DNA from: Pseudomonadota bacterium | Lineage (GTDB): Bacteria; Desulfobacterota; Binatia; Binatales; Binataceae | DNA length: 64,000 nt | Direction of reading: 5' to 3' | Assembly (NCBI GenBank): GCA_021324885.1 | Contig: JAJPIF010000006.1 | Coordinates: 1 to 64,000 of the forward strand | Shown: positions 59,685 to 64,000 of the stretch, piece after piece | How the letters are laid out: the number at the start of each line of letters is the position of its first letter | How positions within the stretch are numbered: position 1 is the first letter of the stretch | Notes under the pieces: generated by a model | The model's input: only the letters and a program-made list of their open reading frames with translations | The model's database searches: none | Told to the model about the DNA's origin: nothing | Position numbers and translations under genes: made by a program

Positions 59685-60590
59685 TTGAACGCTTCTTTGC
59701 CTTTGTTGGAGCGGGTTTCACAGGGCACTGTCGGAATCCATTCCCAGGTTCCCGCCTCCCATCCCTCGGCTGCGATGGGTCTGGGGACGGAGCGGCGCGC
59801 CGGCGGTGTGATGGTGGACCCGGGCGGACTCGTCCTGACGGTCAATTACGTCCTGATGGGCGCGCAAAACCTGATCGTGACACTGAGCAACGGGGAACAA
59901 CGTCAGGGATGGGTTCTGGCCCAGGACTACACCAGCGGGCTGGGATTGGTGCGCGTTGACGGCAGGGGGCCGCATCCTCATCTTTTACTCACCCCCTCAA
60001 GCAACGCGTCGCTGGGCGATGACGTCTTCGTCGTCACCAGTATCAGCAACGAAGAGCGGCGCGCGGACTCCGGAATTATCACTTATCTCGGACCCTTTGA
60101 CGCGGTATGGGAGTACCAGTTGGAACGCTGCATCATGGCTTCGGCGATGAACTTTGGCGTCGGCGGTGGTCCCTTGTGCAACAGCAAGGCGCAGATGATC
60201 GGATTGTCTTACCTGAGCCTGGCGGAAATCGGCCGATCGGTGCTGGCGATTCCCAGCGAATATTTCCTCAACGCCCGTGATGAGTTGCTCAGCCATGGAC
60301 GCCGCACCAGCGTCGGTCCACGTCCCTGGCTCGGAGTCCTTTCCTATACGCTGCGCGACCATGTCGTGATCGCCGGGGTGATGCCGGGAGGCCCGAGCGA
60401 AAAAGCCGGACTCAAACCGGGCGATGTCGTGCTGGAAGTTGATGGCCGCGGTATCAAAGAGCGCAAGGCGCTGTACAACGCCCTGTGGAGCGGCCATCCG
60501 GGAGACACTTTCAGATTGAAGATTTTCCGCAACAACCAGGTCCAGGTGATCGACGTGACCGGCGTCGCGGTCGAGGACTACTACGGTTAA
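59685..60590 (+). CDS. HtrA-like trypsin-fold protein with PDZ domain, catalytic triad lost
   Basis: A 301-residue protein starting at TTG 59685 (GGAGAG eight bases upstream; in-frame stop at 59679). The N-terminal chymotrypsin-like fold aligns with HtrA/DegP motifs. LTNNHVV is LTVNYVL (His to Tyr55), the TDLAVL Asp is Gly85 in YTSGLGLVRV, and GNSGGPL is GVGGGPL (Ser to Gly160). All three catalytic residues are replaced. A PDZ domain follows (RPWLGVLSYTLRD, GGPSEKAGLKPGDVVLEVDG). No signal peptide is visible. It probably acts as a peptide-binding scaffold rather than a protease. Confidence 0.82.
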   Translation: MNASLPLLERVSQGTVGIHSQVPASHPSAAMGLGTERRAGGVMVDPGGLVLTVNYVLMGAQNLIVTLSNGEQRQGWVLAQDYTSGLGLVRVDGRGPHPHLLLTPSSNASLGDDVFVVTSISNEERRADSGIITYLGPFDAVWEYQLERCIMASAMNFGVGGGPLCNSKAQMIGLSYLSLAEIGRSVLAIPSEYFLNARDELLSHGRRTSVGPRPWLGVLSYTLRDHVVIAGVMPGGPSEKAGLKPGDVVLEVDGRGIKERKALYNALWSGHPGDTFRLKIFRNNQVQVIDVTGVAVEDYYG

Positions 60591-60862
60591 AGGGAACGCA
60601 AGGGAATCTTTCGGGGCAAATCCGGAGCAACCCAGCTGGCGTCGGGCTTGCGCTCAAAGATGATAAGCGGGCCGCCGCGGTATGAAGCTCTCGCGTCCGC
60701 TCAAGCTCCGGCATTTGACTGCAATCCGCAAACCGCTGCGCCGCCGCCACGATTGAATCGTGTTGCGGCCTCGCGCGATAGCGCAAGAATTCGCGGCGGG
60801 CGCAAGCGGTGGCGTTTACCGGCGCTCGCTGTTGCACTATCAGGTACACCGGGTTGCGCGTT

Positions 60863-63610
60863 TCACACGTCCTTGAATTCGCGCTTCTTCTGACGCCCTT
60901 CGATCGCCGCCTGTGCCGCTGCGAGGCGTGCCACCGGTACGCGGAATGGTGAACAGGAGACGTAGTCCAATCCCAAACTGTAACACAGCTTGATGCTGTC
61001 GGGGTCGCCGCCATGTTCGCCGCAGATGCCCAGTTTGAGCGATTTGTTCGCCTTGCGCCCGCGCTCGATCGCGATCCGCATCAGCTCCCCGACGCCGGTG
61101 GCGTCGAGCCCCTGGAAGGGATCGCGTTTGTAAATTCCGCGTTCGATATAGGTGTCGAGGAACTTCACCGAGTCATCGCGGGACAAACCGTAAGTCATCT
61201 GGGTCAGATCGTTGGTGCCGAAGGAGAAGAACTGTGCCGACGCACCGATCTCATTGGCGACCACGCAGGCGCGCGGCAATTCAATCATGGTGCCGATGGT
61301 AAACTTCAGGTTGCGGGCACCGTCGCTAAGCACCGTTTTTGCCACCTCTCGGATTTCACCGGCCAAAATGTCAAATTCGCGCCGGTCGCCGATCAGTGGC
61401 AGCATGATCTCCGGTAAGGCTTTGACGCCCTCCTTTCTCAATTCCGCGGCGGCTTCAAAAATAGCGCGGGCCTGCGCCCTGTAAATCTCCGGAAAGGTGA
61501 TGCCCAGGCGCGATCCGCGATGCCCCAGCATCGGGTTAAACTCGAACAGGCGGTCGCAGGTCTGTTTCAGATGCTCATAGCTGACCCCCATTTTGCCCGC
61601 CAGTTCACGGATTTCGTCTTCACCTTTGGGCAGGAATTCGTGCAGCGGCGGATCGAGCAGCCGGATGGTCACGGGCAGCCCCTCCATCGCACGCAGGATG
61701 CCCACGAAATCACTGCGCTGCATGGGAAGGATTTTCTCCAATGCCGCGGCTCGCTGCTGAGCGTTTTCCGCCAGGATCATCTCGCGCACGGCAGTGATGC
61801 GATCCTCGTTGAAGAACATATGCTCGGTCCGGCATAAGCCGATGCCCTCGGCGCCGAACTCGCGCGCGACGGCGGCGTCGTGGGGCGTGTCGGCGTTGGC
61901 GCGCACTCCCATCCTGCGCTCGGCATCCGCCCACGTCATGAATTTTTTGAAGGCGGGCGACATTGAGGCCGCGACCGTGGGCACCAAACCCGCCATCACC
62001 TCGCCCGTGGAGCCGTCCAGAGTCAGATACTCGCCGCGGCGGATCACGCGGCCATTCACCGCGATGGTCCCGGCCATGTAATCGATGTTCAGTGCGCCGC
62101 ATCCGGCCACGCAGCACTTGCCCATCCCGCGCGCGACCACCGCCGCATGGCTGGTCATGCCGCCGCGCGCCGTCAAAATCCCTTCGGCCACCTGCATCCC
62201 GTGGATGTCCTCGGGCGACGTTTCAATCCGCACCAGGATTGTCTTGTGACCCGATCGCGCCAGGCTCACGGCTTCGTCGGCCGAAAAAACCACCTCTCCG
62301 GCAACCGCGCCCGGCGAGGCTGGCAGGCCGCGCGCCAGCACCTCCTTGCGCGCATTGGGATCGAGCCGCGGATGGAGCAACTGTTCGAGCTGGTGCGGTT
62401 CCACGCGCATCAGCGCGGTGCGGCGATCGATCAGCCGCTCCGCCACCATGTCGACGGCGGTGCGGACCGCGGCTTCGGCCGTGCGCTTGCCGGTGCGTGT
62501 CTGCAACATGAACAGGCGGCGGCGTTCGATGGTGAACTCCATGTCCTGCATGTCTTTGAAGTGGCGCTCCAGGCGCTGAGCGATCTTGAGCAGCTCGCGG
62601 TAAACTTCGGGAAAGCTTTCTTCGAGCGTGGGATGGGTGGCTTTGCGCTGCTCCTCGCTAATCCCGTTGCGCGCCGCCCATTTGCGTCCGTTGACCAGGC
62701 TGATCTGGAGCGGGGTGCGGATGCCGGCGACCACGTCCTCGCCCTGGGCATTGGGAAGATATTCGCCATAAATGCCCTTTTCGCCGGTGGCCGGATCGCG
62801 GGTGAAGGCGACGCCGGTGGCGCAGTCGTCGCCGAGGTTGCCGAACACCATCGACTGTACCGTCACCGCGGTACCCCAATCGTCGGGAATCTTATTGATT
62901 TTGCGATAGGTGATCGCGCGCTCGTTCTGCCATGAGCCAAACACTGCGCCGATCGCCTGCCATAACTGCTCGTAGGGATCCTGCGGGAGGTCATGGCCCA
63001 CGCGGTTGCGGATCAATTCGCGGAATTCGGACACCAGTTCCTTGAGATCGTCGACCGACAGCTCGAGGTCGCCCTTGATGCCGCGCGCTTTCTTCTTACG
63101 CTCGATAATCTCCTCGAACGGATCGATTGCATTCTTGTCCTCGGGCTTGAGCTTCAAGACGACGTCGCCGTACATCTGGCAAAAGCGACGGTAGGAATCC
63201 CAGGCAAAGCGCGGATTGTTGCTGGCCGCTTCCAACCCCTCGACCGTGCGGTCGGTCAGGCCCAGGTTGAGCACCGTGTCCATCATTCCAGGCATCGAAA
63301 CCCGCGCGCCGGAGCGCACCGACACGAGCAGCGGATTGTGCGCGTCGCCGAACTTGCGTCCCAGCAGCTTTTCGACGCGCCCGACGGCCTTGTCCACCGC
63401 CTTCTCAAGGCCTTTGGGGTAAGTGTGACCGTGTTCGTAAAAGTAGGTGCACACGCGCGTTGAAATCGTGAAGCCGGGCGGCACCGGCAGCTTCAGTGCC
63501 GCCATCTCGGCCAGGTTGGCCCCCTTGCCGCCGAGCAATTCGCGCATACTGGCGCGGCCTTCGGCCGTACCGCCGCCGAAAAAGTAAAGCTCAGGATGCA
63601 TGCGCGCCAT
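60863..63610 (-). CDS. ppdK: Pyruvate, phosphate dikinase
   Basis: A 915-residue enzyme interconverting pyruvate + ATP + Pi with PEP + AMP + PPi. The nucleotide-binding domain opens YFFGGGTAEGRASMRELLGG followed by KGANLAEM. The phosphohistidine swivel is TARGGMTSHAAVVARGMGKC. The C-terminal PEP/pyruvate barrel has GIGLCRTEHMFF and LGICGEHGGDPDSIKLCYSL. Length is typical of bacterial PPDK. GAGGAG eight bases upstream fixes ATG 63610; TTG 63616 is two codons earlier. It supports glycolysis or gluconeogenesis with class I aldolase and glucokinase. glyS precedes it on the same strand. Confidence 0.95.
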   Translation of the reverse strand: MARMHPELYFFGGGTAEGRASMRELLGGKGANLAEMAALKLPVPPGFTISTRVCTYFYEHGHTYPKGLEKAVDKAVGRVEKLLGRKFGDAHNPLLVSVRSGARVSMPGMMDTVLNLGLTDRTVEGLEAASNNPRFAWDSYRRFCQMYGDVVLKLKPEDKNAIDPFEEIIERKKKARGIKGDLELSVDDLKELVSEFRELIRNRVGHDLPQDPYEQLWQAIGAVFGSWQNERAITYRKINKIPDDWGTAVTVQSMVFGNLGDDCATGVAFTRDPATGEKGIYGEYLPNAQGEDVVAGIRTPLQISLVNGRKWAARNGISEEQRKATHPTLEESFPEVYRELLKIAQRLERHFKDMQDMEFTIERRRLFMLQTRTGKRTAEAAVRTAVDMVAERLIDRRTALMRVEPHQLEQLLHPRLDPNARKEVLARGLPASPGAVAGEVVFSADEAVSLARSGHKTILVRIETSPEDIHGMQVAEGILTARGGMTSHAAVVARGMGKCCVAGCGALNIDYMAGTIAVNGRVIRRGEYLTLDGSTGEVMAGLVPTVAASMSPAFKKFMTWADAERRMGVRANADTPHDAAVAREFGAEGIGLCRTEHMFFNEDRITAVREMILAENAQQRAAALEKILPMQRSDFVGILRAMEGLPVTIRLLDPPLHEFLPKGEDEIRELAGKMGVSYEHLKQTCDRLFEFNPMLGHRGSRLGITFPEIYRAQARAIFEAAAELRKEGVKALPEIMLPLIGDRREFDILAGEIREVAKTVLSDGARNLKFTIGTMIELPRACVVANEIGASAQFFSFGTNDLTQMTYGLSRDDSVKFLDTYIERGIYKRDPFQGLDATGVGELMRIAIERGRKANKSLKLGICGEHGGDPDSIKLCYSLGLDYVSCSPFRVPVARLAAAQAAIEGRQKKREFKDV

Positions 63611-63725
63611 TATCAAATCTCCTCAAGAAAAAAGTTTGAAAAAAACTAACCGCCAGGCCCGCACGACGGCGCTGCCGCGTGGGGGCGCTCAAGCATTTAT
63701 CGCCTGGGCCGGGCATCCAGCCTGT

Positions 63726-64000
63726 TTACTCACTCCAACCGATCCGCCGCTCCAGCACCGCCGCAAGTTCGTTGATTGGGAACCGCTCCTGGATGGTGGA
63801 GTCGCGATGGCGCAACGTCACTGTGTCGTCGTCCATCGTCTGATGGTCAATAGTGATACCGAACGGGGTTCCGACTTCGTCCTGCCGCCGGTAGCGCCGT
63901 CCAATCGAGCCGGCTTGATCGTACGCGACCACGAAACGCTTTTGCAGCATCGCCAGCACCTCTTGCGCCTTTTCCGGCTGGCCGCCCTTGCGCAGGAGCG
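63726..64000 (-). CDS. glyS: Glycyl-tRNA synthetase, single-chain form, C-terminal part (runs off the window)
   Basis: The visible 91 codons match the anticodon-binding end of the eukaryote/archaeal-like homodimeric GlyRS. AYDQAGSIGRRYRRQDEVGT followed by PFGITID, then TVTLRHRDSTIQERFPI and NELAAVLER are highly characteristic. The open frame continues to the window edge without a start (EKAQEVLAMLQKRF). This is the alpha2 enzyme, not the alpha2-beta2 GlyQ/GlyS pair. It ends 115 bases before ppdK. Confidence 0.92.
   Translation of the reverse strand, partial: LLRKGGQPEKAQEVLAMLQKRFVVAYDQAGSIGRRYRRQDEVGTPFGITIDHQTMDDDTVTLRHRDSTIQERFPINELAAVLERRIGWSE

Overview
The window is a GC-rich piece of chromosome from a diderm (Gram-negative-type) bacterium. 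It carries Lgt and Lnt, which modify lipoproteins, a periplasmic DUF1329 protein, two MscS-type channels and the MEP-pathway gene ispG. Several families here (cyclase, amidohydrolase with a DSDGHHVE start, CaiB/BaiF CoA transferase, EthD, DUF1329) are typical of uncultured soil lineages related to Desulfobacterota or Binatota. That placement is inferred from gene content, not from a marker-gene tree. Most of the window is ordinary, densely packed core genome. Recent rearrangement is concentrated in the first 4 kb and around 15 kb.

Region by region. 1-3.7 kb is scarred: a MerC-like membrane protein, a nuclease-helicase (DUF2075) gene cut off by an IS481-type end, a stub of that IS joined to a broken SGNH hydrolase gene, a secreted GloVer-repeat protein and a transposase tail. 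3.7-9.1 kb holds a cyclase, a DUF255 thioredoxin-domain protein, an EEP phosphodiesterase, a nucleoside phosphorylase and tRNA-Ala(GGC). 9.2-16.1 kb is a divergent photoprotection/stress island. On the minus strand an XRE-cupin regulator is followed by class II photolyase and DUF523-DUF1722. On the plus strand DUF378, an SDR-DUF2867 protein, a membrane protein, a deletion-fused epimerase/SRPBCC relic and a SOUL protein follow each other. 16.7-22.9 kb holds a GT39 membrane glycosyltransferase, glycogen phosphorylase and a DUF1329 protein that ends at a clear terminator. 23-25 kb has a PAS histidine kinase and a Crp/Fnr regulator.

25.2-33.6 kb holds a CoA transferase, an HIBADH-type dehydrogenase, lgt, aqpZ, a 56-residue YHS protein, an amidohydrolase, a tandem EthD protein and an MscS-cNMP channel. 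33.6-38.2 kb is a minus-strand run guaB-ddl-rdgB-glycosyltransferase-MscS, with a terminator hairpin directly before the guaB ribosome binding site. 39-45.4 kb is alaS-phoH-ybeY-(AbiGi/DUF2971-like)-lnt. 45.5-50.4 kb has a CysQ-like phosphatase, several small uncharacterised proteins, a small HEMGH zincin, an AhpD-like protein and ispG. 50.5-64 kb has a large MscS channel, glucokinase, class I FBP aldolase, a class III aminotransferase overlapping a fused LuxE-LuxC gene, a small exported protein, a catalytically dead HtrA-like PDZ protein, ppdK and the end of glyS.

The most unusual system is at 55.2-58.9 kb. One polypeptide carries both the acyl-activating (LuxE) and acyl-reducing (LuxC) halves of a fatty acid reductase, each with its key cysteine. 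It is translationally coupled to a PLP aminotransferase, which suggests an acid-to-aldehyde-to-amine route with no luciferase genes nearby. Other points for a second look are the dead HtrA, the photoprotection island with a shared operator-like inverted repeat, the attenuator-like guaB leader, and a phoH gene whose conserved N-terminus requires a non-standard start codon.
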